Shown here in pieces: positions 45,889 through 54,951 of a stretch of 64,000 bases of DNA; position 1 is the first letter of the stretch, and every line of letters begins with the position of its first letter. Both the position numbers and the translations under genes were made by a program. Source of the stretch: JAFAGX01 sp963759875 (lineage in GTDB: Bacteria; Acidobacteriota; Terriglobia; Terriglobales; Acidobacteriaceae). The stretch spans positions 186,001 through 250,000 of the forward strand of contig CAVXBB010000002.1 in the NCBI GenBank assembly GCA_963759875.1. The letters are read 5' to 3'. The notes below the pieces were generated by a model. That model was not told where the DNA came from. It searched no databases and saw nothing but the letters and a program-made list of their open reading frames with translations.

Positions 45889-47148
45889 ATGAGCACGACC
45901 GACACAGCAAGTCTGTTCGCAGGTCTCCAATCCGAAGCTTCGTCCGCATCCGAACGAGACATAGTCGAACCAAATCTCTCCGTCGAGGTCGTCGATTCGC
46001 CAGAGGAGATCGAGTTTCTCGGAAAATTTTGGAGATCATGGGCACTCACTCTAGATAGCGATCTTGACTACTTCCTGCATAAGGTCAAAACGGATCCAAG
46101 CATTCTGCGTCCTCACGTGATCACTGTTTACGAATCCGGAGTTCCCCAAACCATACTCGTGGGGATGGTCAAAGAGCGCAGAGTCTCAGCCGTAGTTTCG
46201 TATGTTCAGATTCGCGGGCCCAAGGCTCGTGTTCTGGAAATCGTCCATGGAGGCAGACTAGGCCGGCAATCAGCCGCTATCGATAAGCTGATCGCACACC
46301 TACTTTTCCAGACGATGAAACACGGCCATGTTGATCTGCTCTGCTTTCACCGTCTGGCCCTGAACTCTCAGATTTTTCGCGAGGTGCAGCAGTTGCCAGA
46401 CCTAATCTTCAAGGAACGTGTCCCACATAGATTCTGTTATTCGGTGCTGTCCTTAACTCCGGTAGGTGGCAGCCGGCCGGCCATCTTCTCTGGAAAAATA
46501 CGGCGCGAGGCCCGCAGAAAGTTACGTATTCTGCAGCGTGCCTTTGCTGGGAGGGTACGTTTCCAGTGTTTCTCTGAGCCCGCCGAGCTGGACCTCGGCA
46601 TCCGTGACGCGACCAGCGTTTCCCGCACTACCTGGCAGCATTCATTAGGAGATGGACTGGAAGGGGTGCAACAGCAGAGTTTGTCTTTTGGTGCTAGGCG
46701 TGGATGGCTTCGCGTATATGTTCTCTACATCGATGAGAAACCTTCCTCTTTTCTGCTTGGTCAGCTCTACGGAAAGAGCTTCTACTGTCAAAATACCGGC
46801 TACAACCCAGAGTTTGCGCAGTTCTCCATCGGCTCAGTGCTGACCGCCTGGGCGCTGGAGGACTTGGCCGCCATTGGAGTGCAGCAGGTGGATTTGGGCG
46901 AAGGCAGTCAGGAACACAACCGCCGTCTCCGGTGCAACTTCTGTGAGGAGGGTACGGTGCACGTCTATTCCCCCACCCTGCGCGGCTTACTGGCAGGCTT
47001 GTTTGTGGGCACCACCCAGATGGTGCGGACGGCAGGGCGGAGGGCAAGATTCGGGTTACTGCTTAAGCACTTCGGGCCATGGTGGTTGAGTCTGCCAATG
47101 AAGCGGCCGAAATCCGACTCTGTCTGCAACGAGGCGCCAAAGGTATGA
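45889..47148 (+). CDS. GNAT-fold acyltransferase of the BcsL/CelD (FemAB-like) type
   Basis: 419 residues. The second half shows the GNAT_6 pattern: 'IRREARRKLRILQRAF', 'LRVYVLYIDEKPSSFLLGQL', 'YCQNTGYNPEFAQFSIGSVL' and 'GVQQVDLGEGSQEHNRRLRC'. Proteins of this kind accompany many cellulose and EPS clusters and are thought to acylate sugars or peptides; the donor is not known. The start at ATG 45889 gives ~40 extra low-complexity residues and could be further in. It overlaps the next gene by four bases. Confidence 0.8.
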   Translation: MSTTDTASLFAGLQSEASSASERDIVEPNLSVEVVDSPEEIEFLGKFWRSWALTLDSDLDYFLHKVKTDPSILRPHVITVYESGVPQTILVGMVKERRVSAVVSYVQIRGPKARVLEIVHGGRLGRQSAAIDKLIAHLLFQTMKHGHVDLLCFHRLALNSQIFREVQQLPDLIFKERVPHRFCYSVLSLTPVGGSRPAIFSGKIRREARRKLRILQRAFAGRVRFQCFSEPAELDLGIRDATSVSRTTWQHSLGDGLEGVQQQSLSFGARRGWLRVYVLYIDEKPSSFLLGQLYGKSFYCQNTGYNPEFAQFSIGSVLTAWALEDLAAIGVQQVDLGEGSQEHNRRLRCNFCEEGTVHVYSPTLRGLLAGLFVGTTQMVRTAGRRARFGLLLKHFGPWWLSLPMKRPKSDSVCNEAPKV

Positions 47149-47780
47149 ACGCTCCGAAACATACCGGCTTGTCAGACCCGTACTTGTTTCCGGCTTTTCC
47201 CCTAAAAAGTAGGCTATTACGCGTGACCTGGGGAATGGTCTACTCCACGCTGTTTCGCACTTCCCCGCGCCCATTCCATCGCTGGCGAGCCTTTTTACTT
47301 CGTTGCTTCGGGGCAAACTTAGGTTCAAACGTCCATATCTATCCAAAAGCCTCCATCTGGGCACCATGGAATTTGACATGCGAGGATTTGGCGACCATCG
47401 CTGATGAGGCAGTCATCTACAACCCCAGCGCTCTCACTCTCGGCTCTCATGCGATCATTTCGCAGCAGGCCTATCTTTGCGGCGCGACTCACGATTACGA
47501 CGATCCATCGTTCCCACTGATCTCGTTTCCCATCTCCGTCGGACGGTTTGCGTGGATATGTGCGAGAGCTACGGTTCAGCCAGGCGTACAAGTGGGCGAA
47601 GGTGCGGTGTTAGCCTTGGGGTCGATAGCGACAAAGGACTTGGATAGCTGGACGGTGTACGGTGGCGTGCCAGCGAAGCGGATTAAAAAAAGGATCAACA
47701 TCCTCGTCCGCGACTATGCCGTCCAAAGCACCGAGCGAGACCTATCCGGTGCTTCCGATCCCCACAACTTACGACCTTAA
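47145..47780 (+). CDS. WcaF-like sugar O-acetyltransferase
   Basis: About 211 residues from ATG 47145. The N-terminal region 'LKSRLLRVTWGMVYSTLFRT' and 'FHRWRAFLLRCFGANLG' matches colanic-acid WcaF enzymes. A left-handed beta-helix follows ('VHIYPKASIWAPWNLTCEDL', 'LCGATHDYDDPSFPLI' with the catalytic His, 'GVQVGEGAVLALGSIATKDL', 'VYGGVPAKRIKKR'). It would acetylate a sugar, often fucose, of the repeat unit using acetyl-CoA. The genes for GDP-fucose lie in the same operon (51718-53835). Confidence 0.9.
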   Translation: MNAPKHTGLSDPYLFPAFPLKSRLLRVTWGMVYSTLFRTSPRPFHRWRAFLLRCFGANLGSNVHIYPKASIWAPWNLTCEDLATIADEAVIYNPSALTLGSHAIISQQAYLCGATHDYDDPSFPLISFPISVGRFAWICARATVQPGVQVGEGAVLALGSIATKDLDSWTVYGGVPAKRIKKRINILVRDYAVQSTERDLSGASDPHNLRP

Positions 47781-47802
47781 CCGCCATAACCTCAGGTGTT
47801 CG

Positions 47803-48724
47803 ATGATATCCGCTTCGTCGATTAGTGCTTTACCTATACATGAAAAATTTCGCGAGGGCATAAAGCTTGCCTCGATGCATGTTCGAAGGATGCGTAATGT
47901 CGACTTCGACGCTCTAGACAGGTGTGCCGAGCAATATGACTCACTTCTCTCAGACTATGGCAGACCAAGTCTCAGGTTTTGTAGAGCATTAATTCGGTGC
48001 CCGCCCTGACAGACTGGTGTGGCTCTACAACCTAGGAATGGATGTCTGGGGGGTTGATTTAGACAAGCCGCTTTTGAGAATGTCCCCGAAGTCTCTCTTA
48101 GAGATCGTCAGGCATAACGGGACGGAACGCGCTGTAAAGTCACTAGCACGCTACTGCATTTCGGACAACCATAGATGGACGCAGATGGCACATGAGATTG
48201 AAAGAAGAGGGCAAGCCTTTAGAGTTCCGGAAGATCGTCTAAAGGTTGCCAATGCTGCGTCTGTTAGCTTTTGGGAAGAAATCGGCCCGGTCGACTTTGT
48301 ATATTCTGAAGACGTCTTCGAACACATCCCATATGAAAGCCTAGAAATCCTCGTAGAGCAAATGGCTGAAGCGCTGCGTCCAAACGGACTTGCGCTAATC
48401 CGTCCTATGGTATTCACCGGCATTTGCGGCGGCCATCGTTTGGAATGGTTTCCCCACACATTCGATCAGAACATCAACCGCAGGACAGAGCCGTGGGAGC
48501 ACTTGCGCAAGGACAGATTCCCGGCAAACACATATCTAAACCGGCTGACCAGGCAGGAATACGTTGAGATCTTCGATAGGCATTTTCGCATTCTCGAAAA
48601 TAAAGCAGTCAACCCGAATCAAGGCAGGCAATTCATGACCCCCGAGATCCGAGCCGAGCTGTCAAATTTCGGCGACGAAGAGCTTTTCTCGAATTCGGTA
48701 CGATTCGTCCTTGAGCCGAGATGA
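47803..48724 (+). pseudogene. SAM-dependent methyltransferase broken by a frameshift
   Basis: The first frame from ATG 47803 encodes 'LPIHEKFREGIKLASMHVRR' and 'EQYDSLLSDYGRPSLRF', then loses homology near 47980. A second frame resumes with 'ARPDRLVWLYNLGMDVWGVD' (end of motif I and the acidic residue of beta 2), then 'VDFVYSEDVFEHIPYESLEI' and 'LIRPMVFTGICGGHRLEW'. The glycine-rich SAM loop falls exactly at the break, so activity is unlikely. It is one of only two broken genes right of 28 kb and sits in the middle of an otherwise intact operon, so a sequence error is possible. It overlaps the next gene by four bases. Confidence 0.7.
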
Positions 48725-49632
48725 TCTCGATTCTCATTCTTACCAAGGACGAAGAGCAGGATCTGCCCGGCTGCCTTAACTCCGTCAGTTGGTCCGACGA
48801 TGTTCACGTCTACGATTCGCACAGTACGGATCGGACCGTCGAGATTGCGCAAGCGTCAGGCGCTCGCGTCACTCAACGCCAGTTTGACGACTGGTCTTCG
48901 CATCAGAAGTGGGGCCTGGCCAATCTGCCATTCCGGCATCCATGGGTTTTCTACCTCGATGCCGATGAGCGCGTCACTCCACGATTGGTTGAGAGCATCC
49001 GCCCCGCTATTCACAATCCCGGGGGTAACGTCGCTTTTCGCGTGCGCCGCCGCGACTTCTGGGGAAATCGCTGGCTCAAGCATGCGGTTGCTTCCTCTTA
49101 TTACATTCGCCTGTTTCGCCCCGAAAAGATGCACTATGAACGGCTGGTGAATCCCGTCTCAATAGCCGATGGACCCGTCGGAGAACTGGCCGGTTACCTC
49201 GATCACTACCCGTTCAGCAAAGGAATGACTCACTGGCTCAACAGGCACAACTCCTATAGTTCGTTGGAAGCGGAGCAGATTCTACGCAATCGGGCAGTCA
49301 ACGAACCGTTCAGCGTGATGCAAGCTTTTTTTGCCGCCAATTGCAACCAGCGGCGGTTTCATCAGAAGGAACTTTTTTATCACCTGCCGGCACGGCCATT
49401 ACTGAAGTTTCTGTTGCTTTACGTGGTCAAACGAGGATTTCTTGACGGGCGCGCCGGCCTGAATTACGCCATGCTGCAATCTTTCTATGAATCGATGATC
49501 GTACTCAAGACACAGGAACAAAGCAGGAAAACGTCAAGACCCGCCGGAGCGGGAACGGCGGAAGCCACGTTCGGAGGCGCAAGCCGAAACAATCCAGGAA
49601 ACTTGCATGCGAATTCTAGTTCTAACGATTAA
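48721..49632 (+). CDS. Family 2 glycosyltransferase (WaaE/KdtX-like)
   Basis: 303 residues. 'ISILILTKDEEQDLPGCLNS' and 'WSDDVHVYDSHSTDRTVEIA' open the GT2 fold. 'WVFYLDADERVTPRLVESI' is the DxD metal site, and 'VAFRVRRRDFWGNRWLKHA' matches the WaaE/KdtX group. 'LLKFLLLYVVKRGFLDGRAG' near the end suggests membrane association. It is an inverting enzyme adding one sugar to the repeat unit. Confidence 0.88.
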   Translation: MISILILTKDEEQDLPGCLNSVSWSDDVHVYDSHSTDRTVEIAQASGARVTQRQFDDWSSHQKWGLANLPFRHPWVFYLDADERVTPRLVESIRPAIHNPGGNVAFRVRRRDFWGNRWLKHAVASSYYIRLFRPEKMHYERLVNPVSIADGPVGELAGYLDHYPFSKGMTHWLNRHNSYSSLEAEQILRNRAVNEPFSVMQAFFAANCNQRRFHQKELFYHLPARPLLKFLLLYVVKRGFLDGRAGLNYAMLQSFYESMIVLKTQEQSRKTSRPAGAGTAEATFGGASRNNPGNLHANSSSND

Positions 49633-50872
49633 CTACTGGCCCGAGCAAACTGGCATAGGCGCGGTGATGACCCGCCGCTGCGAGTATCTGGCTGCTCGCG
49701 GGCACGAGGTCACCGTGTGCACCGGCATGCCGTACTACCCCGAATGGCGCGTCCATGGCAACTATTACGGAAAGGTGTTTCAGCGTGAAAGCCGCAATGG
49801 AGTAACGATTCTACGGTCGTGGATCTGGGTGCCGCAAAGAGTAACCCCTGTCAAGCGGGTTTTCTTCGAGGCGTCTTTCCTAGCCAGCTCATTGCTAAGG
49901 GCGCTCAGGGGACCCAAACCTGATTTGCTGCTTGTCATTTCACCGCCCCTTGGGCTGGCCCTCTCAGCCAAACTTCTGAGTCGCTGGTTTAAAGTTCCGT
50001 ACGTCTTCGACGTCGAAGATCTGCAGCCGGATGCCGCGGCCGATTTGGGAATGCTTCCGGCACGGGTTCTGCCGATGCTTTACCGGCTCGAGGCAATGGC
50101 ATATGACAATGCCGCACTCATTTCGACAATCACCGAAGGAATGCGTAATCGAATCTTGGCCAAAGGCATTGCCTCCGATAAGACTGTGGTGATTCCCCAT
50201 CCCGCGGCAACGGACCTTTTCTCCGTAGGAACTGCAATTGATGGCGCAGAATTTCGTCGCAGGTACGGGCTGGAAGGAAAGTTCGTCATCGGGCATTCAG
50301 GCAACATGGGCGTAAAGCAGGGACTCAATGTGGTGCTTGATACAGCGTTGAGATTCCGCGAACAACGGGAAATGGTTTTTCTCTTGACCGGCGACGGCGT
50401 CATGAAAACGCATCTGCAAGCGCGTGCCAAATCGCTGCGATTGGAAAATGTACGCTTCCTCCCCTTGCAAGAACATGCAGAATTCCTGCGAATGCTAGCC
50501 GCTACGGATCTGGCGCTCATTGTGCAGCAAGCGGCCGTTTCAGATATCGCTTTCCCCTCAAAGACTGTAACTCTGCTCTCGGCCGCACGGCCGATCGCAG
50601 CCGCGGTACAAGCCAGCAGTGAGATTGGGCGTGTGGTACGCCAGGCCGAAGCGGGCATTGTCACGCAGCCGGGAGATGCTGAAGCGCTGACGGGCTCGAT
50701 ACAGGGTCTATTTCACGAAGCGTCGACGCGCTCGCGCATGGGAAGGTGTGGCCGCCGGTATGCCATGCTCCACTGGGACGAGCCCACAACGTTCAACAAC
50801 CTGGAATCAAGTCTTCTCACAACTTGCGCAATTTCTGAAGGCGCGCTTGCCGAAGAAGAGGCAGTCGCCTGA
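49607..50872 (+). CDS. WcaI-like family 4 glycosyltransferase
   Basis: 421 residues. The start 'MRILVLTINYWPEQTGIGAV' and 'TGMPYYPEWRVHGNYYGK' are typical of colanic-acid WcaI (fucosyltransferase-type) proteins. The C-terminal half has 'FVIGHSGNMGVKQGLNVVLD', 'VRFLPLQEHAEFLRMLA' and 'VSDIAFPSKTVTLLSAARPI'. It overlaps the preceding gene by 26 bases. Fucose is a likely donor sugar because gmd and fcl follow, but this is inference. Confidence 0.88.
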   Translation: MRILVLTINYWPEQTGIGAVMTRRCEYLAARGHEVTVCTGMPYYPEWRVHGNYYGKVFQRESRNGVTILRSWIWVPQRVTPVKRVFFEASFLASSLLRALRGPKPDLLLVISPPLGLALSAKLLSRWFKVPYVFDVEDLQPDAAADLGMLPARVLPMLYRLEAMAYDNAALISTITEGMRNRILAKGIASDKTVVIPHPAATDLFSVGTAIDGAEFRRRYGLEGKFVIGHSGNMGVKQGLNVVLDTALRFREQREMVFLLTGDGVMKTHLQARAKSLRLENVRFLPLQEHAEFLRMLAATDLALIVQQAAVSDIAFPSKTVTLLSAARPIAAAVQASSEIGRVVRQAEAGIVTQPGDAEALTGSIQGLFHEASTRSRMGRCGRRYAMLHWDEPTTFNNLESSLLTTCAISEGALAEEEAVA

Positions 50873-50882
50873 TTCTGAACCG

Positions 50883-51686
50883 ATGAAATCTTTGTTGATC
50901 GCGATTGTGGTTGCGTACAGCGCGATCGCCCAAGCTCAGCAGGACAACCGTAATCCTGGCGCTATCGATGCATCGGTCCACGCAGATGCCGACGTGTCAG
51001 TACACGCCTCCGTCGATGAACCGGCACAGCAACTCCAAACGCAAAATGCACGGAAGCCGTCAACGGCGTTGAGCACTTGGTCGTTTCAAACTGCAAAAGC
51101 AGTCTCGCAGGCTCTGAAGTCCAATGCTCCCACGAATGGGTCTGACTACAGGCTTATGGACGATTCGATGGAAGCTCCCCACCCGGCCGAAACCTCGTTG
51201 CCAACATTGACCAGTCCATCGGCTCTCGGGATTGCAGCTTCTCAATCGGCGAATACGACGCCAATGTCTGTGGTCTGGCCGACGCATATCGCCGACAACG
51301 ACTCCTCAGAATCGGTTTCGAGCTTGAAGAAAAATCCGAAGGCACTCAACCGATTAACGAACTCTCTTAAAGACTCGACTCAGGGCAATGCACACGGTGA
51401 CGCTACCAGGTTACTGATACCTGGGACGGAGCACGAGCACAACTTTGCGGTACCAGAAGCACAAGACCTCTCCAATCCTTTTGCGCAGAAGCAAACGCCG
51501 TTTGATGGGATTCACACGTTCGCTCGCACAGGTTCGTTCTACAAGCAATCCACCCTGCCACATCCCAAGCGCAAGACGCCTACAAAGAGCCAGCCACTAT
51601 TCGGAACCAGCGATAGCAGAACTAGGGCGAAAGAATCGATATCAACAAAACGGCAATCGCCCATATCCGATTTTCAATCGAAGTAA
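50883..51686 (+). CDS. Secreted hypothetical protein inside the EPS operon
   Basis: 267 residues from ATG 50883, with signal peptide 'LLIAIVVAYSAIAQAQ'. The mature part is low in hydrophobic residues and rich in Ser, Asn, Thr, Lys and His ('SVHADADVSVHASVDEPAQQ', 'STLPHPKRKTPTKSQPLFG'), so probably disordered. No family recognised. Its position between a glycosyltransferase gene and gmd, with 10 and 31 base gaps, implies co-expression with EPS synthesis; it could bind the polymer or be an assembly factor. Confidence 0.6.
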   Translation: MKSLLIAIVVAYSAIAQAQQDNRNPGAIDASVHADADVSVHASVDEPAQQLQTQNARKPSTALSTWSFQTAKAVSQALKSNAPTNGSDYRLMDDSMEAPHPAETSLPTLTSPSALGIAASQSANTTPMSVVWPTHIADNDSSESVSSLKKNPKALNRLTNSLKDSTQGNAHGDATRLLIPGTEHEHNFAVPEAQDLSNPFAQKQTPFDGIHTFARTGSFYKQSTLPHPKRKTPTKSQPLFGTSDSRTRAKESISTKRQSPISDFQSK

Positions 51687-51717
51687 CTCCAGCCCGCACA
51701 GTCCTAGGGAGGCGCAT

Positions 51718-52812
51718 GTGTCCAAACGAGCATTAATCACTGGTATCACAGGTCAGGATGGTTCCTACCTTACCGAGTTGTTACTCGGTAAAGGTTATGA
51801 GGTTCACGGCATCATCCGTCGCGCCAGCACTTTTAACACTGAGCGCATCGACCACATTTACGAAGACCCCCATGGCACCAACCGCCGCCTGCATCTTCAT
51901 TACGGCGACCTTTCAACCAGTGAACAGCTCACGAATCTCATTTACAACATGCGTCCCGACGAAATCTATCATTTGGGAGCTCAAAGCCACGTGCGTGTAA
52001 GTTTCGAGATTCCCGAGTTCACAGGAGACATTACTGGACTCGGCACGACTCGATTGCTAGAAGCAGTGCGTAACAGTGGTATTCGCTGCCGTTTTTACCA
52101 GGCTGGATCCTCGGAAATGTTTGGCTCTGCTCACCCGCCGCAAAGCGAAAATACGCCCTTTCACCCTCGGAGTCCCTACGGCGCGGCCAAAGTCTACAGT
52201 CATTGGATGGCGGTTAATTATCGAGAAGCCTACGGAATGTATTCGGCTAATGGGATCCTGTTCAACCACGAGAGCCCACGACGTGGCGAGACCTTTGTAA
52301 CTCGGAAGATCAGTCGCGCTGTTGCCCGGATTCAGGCTGGCCAACAAACCAAGCTCTATCTCGGCAACCTAGATGCTCGTCGCGATTGGGGATATGCTCC
52401 GGAATACGTGGAGGGTATGTGGCGAATTTTGCAGCAAGAAGTGGCATCGGATTACGTTCTCGGCACAGGTGAAACTCATTCCGTGCGCGAATTTGTAGAG
52501 GAAGCGTTCGGCTACTTGGATTTGGATTGGAAAATGTACGTAGAGCTGGATCCGCGATATCTGCGACCCTCTGAAGTTGATTTCCTGTTAGCAAATCCCG
52601 ATAGAGCCCAAAAAGAATTGGGTTGGCAAGCCAGCATCCGGTTTAAAGAACTCGTTCGTATCATGGTCGACGCTGATGTGGAAGCAATCGGCGTCACTCC
52701 AAAAGGGGTAGGGCGAAAAATTCTCAAAGAGAAATTCGGCGAGTGGCATCAGTGGACCGGTGCTGTTTCCAAGTGCCTAGAAGCCGCGGCCGGAAGCGCC
52801 CTCGGTGGCTGA
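51718..52812 (+). CDS. gmd: GDP-mannose 4,6-dehydratase
   Basis: About 364 residues. GTG 51718 is preceded by AGGGAGG, and the protein then begins 'SKRALITGITGQDGSYLTEL' with the Rossmann NADP motif GxxGxxG. 'RRASTFNTERIDHIYEDPHG' and 'GSSEMFGSAHPPQSENTPFH' are specific for Gmd, and the catalytic Tyr-x3-Lys is in 'SPYGAAKVYSHWMAVNYREA'. 'FNHESPRRGETFVTRKI' is the GDP-mannose site. It makes GDP-4-keto-6-deoxymannose in the cytoplasm. The next gene makes GDP-L-fucose from this product. A longer frame to 51445 overlaps the upstream gene and is not needed. Confidence 0.95.
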   Translation: MSKRALITGITGQDGSYLTELLLGKGYEVHGIIRRASTFNTERIDHIYEDPHGTNRRLHLHYGDLSTSEQLTNLIYNMRPDEIYHLGAQSHVRVSFEIPEFTGDITGLGTTRLLEAVRNSGIRCRFYQAGSSEMFGSAHPPQSENTPFHPRSPYGAAKVYSHWMAVNYREAYGMYSANGILFNHESPRRGETFVTRKISRAVARIQAGQQTKLYLGNLDARRDWGYAPEYVEGMWRILQQEVASDYVLGTGETHSVREFVEEAFGYLDLDWKMYVELDPRYLRPSEVDFLLANPDRAQKELGWQASIRFKELVRIMVDADVEAIGVTPKGVGRKILKEKFGEWHQWTGAVSKCLEAAAGSALGG

Positions 52813-52836
52813 CACCAACATTTCTACAAAAGCAAT

Positions 52837-53835
52837 TTGAAGCCCAAAGATAAAATCTACGTTGCAGGTCATCGCGGACTGGTGGGGTCAGCCATTGTTC
52901 GCGCTTTGCGCAAAGCAGGTTACGAGAATCTGGTTCTGCGCACACGTGCCGAACTAGATCTCACTGAGCAGGCAGCGGTGCAAGGCCTCTTCAAAGATGA
53001 ACACCCAGATTATGTATTTCTGGCTGCAGCTAAAGTCGGCGGTATTAGGGCCAATAACACATATCCGGCGGAGTTCGTCTTTCGAAACCTACAGATCCAA
53101 AACAACATCATCGAAAGCGCGCGCCAGACCGGCGTCGAGCGACTTCTGTTCCTCGGCTCAAGTTGCATCTATCCCAAACTTGCACCTCAGCCCTTAAAAG
53201 AGGAATACCTCTTGTCAGGTGCGCTGGAACCCACAAACCGACCATATGCCGTGGCCAAAATTGCTGGAATCGAGATGTGCTGGGCATATAACCGGCAGTA
53301 CGGGACACGATATCTGGCTGTTATGCCGACGAATCTTTATGGCCTTGGCGACAACTATGACTTGAACAACTCCCACGTACTTCCGGCACTCATTCGCAAA
53401 ATGCACGAGGCGAAACTGCGCGAATTGCGAGAGGTCGTTCTGTGGGGAACTGGAACTCCACGACGGGAGTTCTTGTACAGCGAAGATCTTGCTGAGGCAT
53501 GTTTGTTTTTGATGAAACTCGACCAGAAAGCATTTGATCTGCTCGTGAAGAGCGACATTGTGCCGCCTTTGATCAATGTCGGCTCAGGACAAGATCAAAC
53601 GATTCGCGAATTGGGTGAACTTATCGCCGATGTCCTGGGTTTTAGTGGCAACCTACAATTCGATTCTTCAAAACCAGACGGCACTCCTCGAAAGCTCCTG
53701 GACGTTTCAAGAATTACCGCTCTCGGCTGGAAACCTAAGACCAGCTTACGAGCTGGGCTCGAACTCGCCTACTGCGACTACCTGAATGCTGATGTTGAAG
53801 CGCGGTACGGCGTAAACGCTTCCGCTATTGCCTAG
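52837..53835 (+). CDS. fcl: GDP-L-fucose synthase
   Basis: 332 residues, TTG start 24 bases after gmd. 'IYVAGHRGLVGSAIVRALRK' is the NADP motif, 'LFLGSSCIYPKLAPQPLKEE' is typical of WcaG/Fcl, the catalytic Tyr-x3-Lys is in 'NRPYAVAKIAGIEMC', and 'MPTNLYGLGDNYDLNNSHVL' the substrate loop. It performs 3,5-epimerisation and 4-reduction to GDP-L-fucose. With Gmd it shows that the EPS contains fucose or a derivative. Confidence 0.95.
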   Translation: MKPKDKIYVAGHRGLVGSAIVRALRKAGYENLVLRTRAELDLTEQAAVQGLFKDEHPDYVFLAAAKVGGIRANNTYPAEFVFRNLQIQNNIIESARQTGVERLLFLGSSCIYPKLAPQPLKEEYLLSGALEPTNRPYAVAKIAGIEMCWAYNRQYGTRYLAVMPTNLYGLGDNYDLNNSHVLPALIRKMHEAKLRELREVVLWGTGTPRREFLYSEDLAEACLFLMKLDQKAFDLLVKSDIVPPLINVGSGQDQTIRELGELIADVLGFSGNLQFDSSKPDGTPRKLLDVSRITALGWKPKTSLRAGLELAYCDYLNADVEARYGVNASAIA

Positions 53836-53843
53836 CTTTTCGC

Positions 53844-54860
53844 ATGCCAGTCGCATCACTTCAAGTTGAGTCTGAGCCTCATCCAGTTACAACCAACCTG
53901 GCGAAATCGGTCTGGCTTGTATTGTTTCTGGCGCTTGGCTGTGTTTCCGCAGAGTTGTTTTGCAGGTTCGTCCTAGGCCTCGGGGATCCGACACTCTACC
54001 AAGCCGATTCTTCGATGGAGTACGTCCTGCAGCCCTCAAAAACGTACTATCGCTTTCACCACCGTTTCTCGGTAAACCGCTACTCGATGCGCGCTGACGA
54101 TTTCCCGCCCCATAAATCGACTTCCGATGAGTTCAGAGTTCTGGTCGTCGGCGACAGCGTAATCTACGGTGGAGCGAGAATCGATCAAAGAGATATCGAC
54201 ACGGAAATCCTTAAGCAAGATTTGCACCAGCAGCTTGGCCGGCCCGTAGTTGTAGGCAACGCTTCGGCTAAGAGTTGGGGTCCCCCCAATGAGCTGGCCT
54301 ATTTGCAGCACTTTGGAACTCTCGATGCGGATGTCGTGATTCTCGAATTGTCCTCTCACGATTACGCAGACGCCCCGACGTTCATCCCGGTTGTGGGGAT
54401 AACAGCGGACTACCCGGACAAAAAACCAGCCCTCGCCATTTCAGATCTGTTTCAGACCTACCTACTACCAAGGCTTTTTGGCATCGGAAGCACTCCCGCT
54501 GGCGTCGACCGAACGATGATCAACACTGCCCAATCGCAGCACGATATCGACGAGTGTAGAGACGCGGAAAGTGGTGTCTTCTCTTATGCGCGTGCACACT
54601 ACGCGAAGGTCGCTCTCATGCAACACCTTTCTCTAACAGAGCTTGTCGGAAAATATCAGCCGGGCTACGTAGCCAACCAAGCTGTCGCAAGAGCAGCACA
54701 TGTTCCGTACGTCGATGATGCCGACGAATTGCGAATGGATCTAAGAGCCGGCCACAGCCCCTTTTATGCAGGTGACCCTCTCCACCTCAATCGTCTAGGC
54801 CAGGTAGTGCTGGCCCATACATTGCATCAAGCAGTAAACCTCGCCCTTGCCAGCCAATAG
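53844..54860 (+). CDS. Membrane-anchored SGNH-type hydrolase
   Basis: 338 residues with one N-terminal membrane helix ('SVWLVLFLALGCVSAELFC'). Block I is 'VLVVGDSVIYGG' with the nucleophile Ser, a block II-like Gly is in 'VVVGNASAKSWGPPNELAYL', and block V with the Asp-x2-His pair is 'GDPLHLNRLGQVVLAHTLH'. The family includes esterases that remove, and some that add, O-acetyl groups on polysaccharides such as alginate (AlgX/AlgJ-like). Eight bases after fcl, it may tune acetylation of the EPS at the membrane, opposite to WcaF-like 47145. Confidence 0.8.
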   Translation: MPVASLQVESEPHPVTTNLAKSVWLVLFLALGCVSAELFCRFVLGLGDPTLYQADSSMEYVLQPSKTYYRFHHRFSVNRYSMRADDFPPHKSTSDEFRVLVVGDSVIYGGARIDQRDIDTEILKQDLHQQLGRPVVVGNASAKSWGPPNELAYLQHFGTLDADVVILELSSHDYADAPTFIPVVGITADYPDKKPALAISDLFQTYLLPRLFGIGSTPAGVDRTMINTAQSQHDIDECRDAESGVFSYARAHYAKVALMQHLSLTELVGKYQPGYVANQAVARAAHVPYVDDADELRMDLRAGHSPFYAGDPLHLNRLGQVVLAHTLHQAVNLALASQ

Positions 54861-54931
54861 ACAGCCTCCCTCCGCCTCCTTAATGCCAATAGAGACTACG
54901 TCCACTGCAGTAGTCGCAAGTTGCTTGCTTC

Positions 54932-54951
54932 AAATTGCCTAAAGGCAATTT
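54932..54951. promoter_or_regulatory. Palindrome over the start of the last EPS-operon gene
   Basis: AAATTGCCT and AGGCAATTT, nine-base arms with two bases between, a perfect dyad. It covers the TTG at 54935 and lies 72 bases after the preceding stop. It might be an operator for an internal promoter or a leader hairpin hiding the start. Confidence 0.45.

Noticed and set aside
51445..51717. Longer N-terminus for Gmd
   Set aside because: It overlaps the upstream secreted-protein gene, and GTG 51718 with AGGGAGG gives the normal Gmd start.
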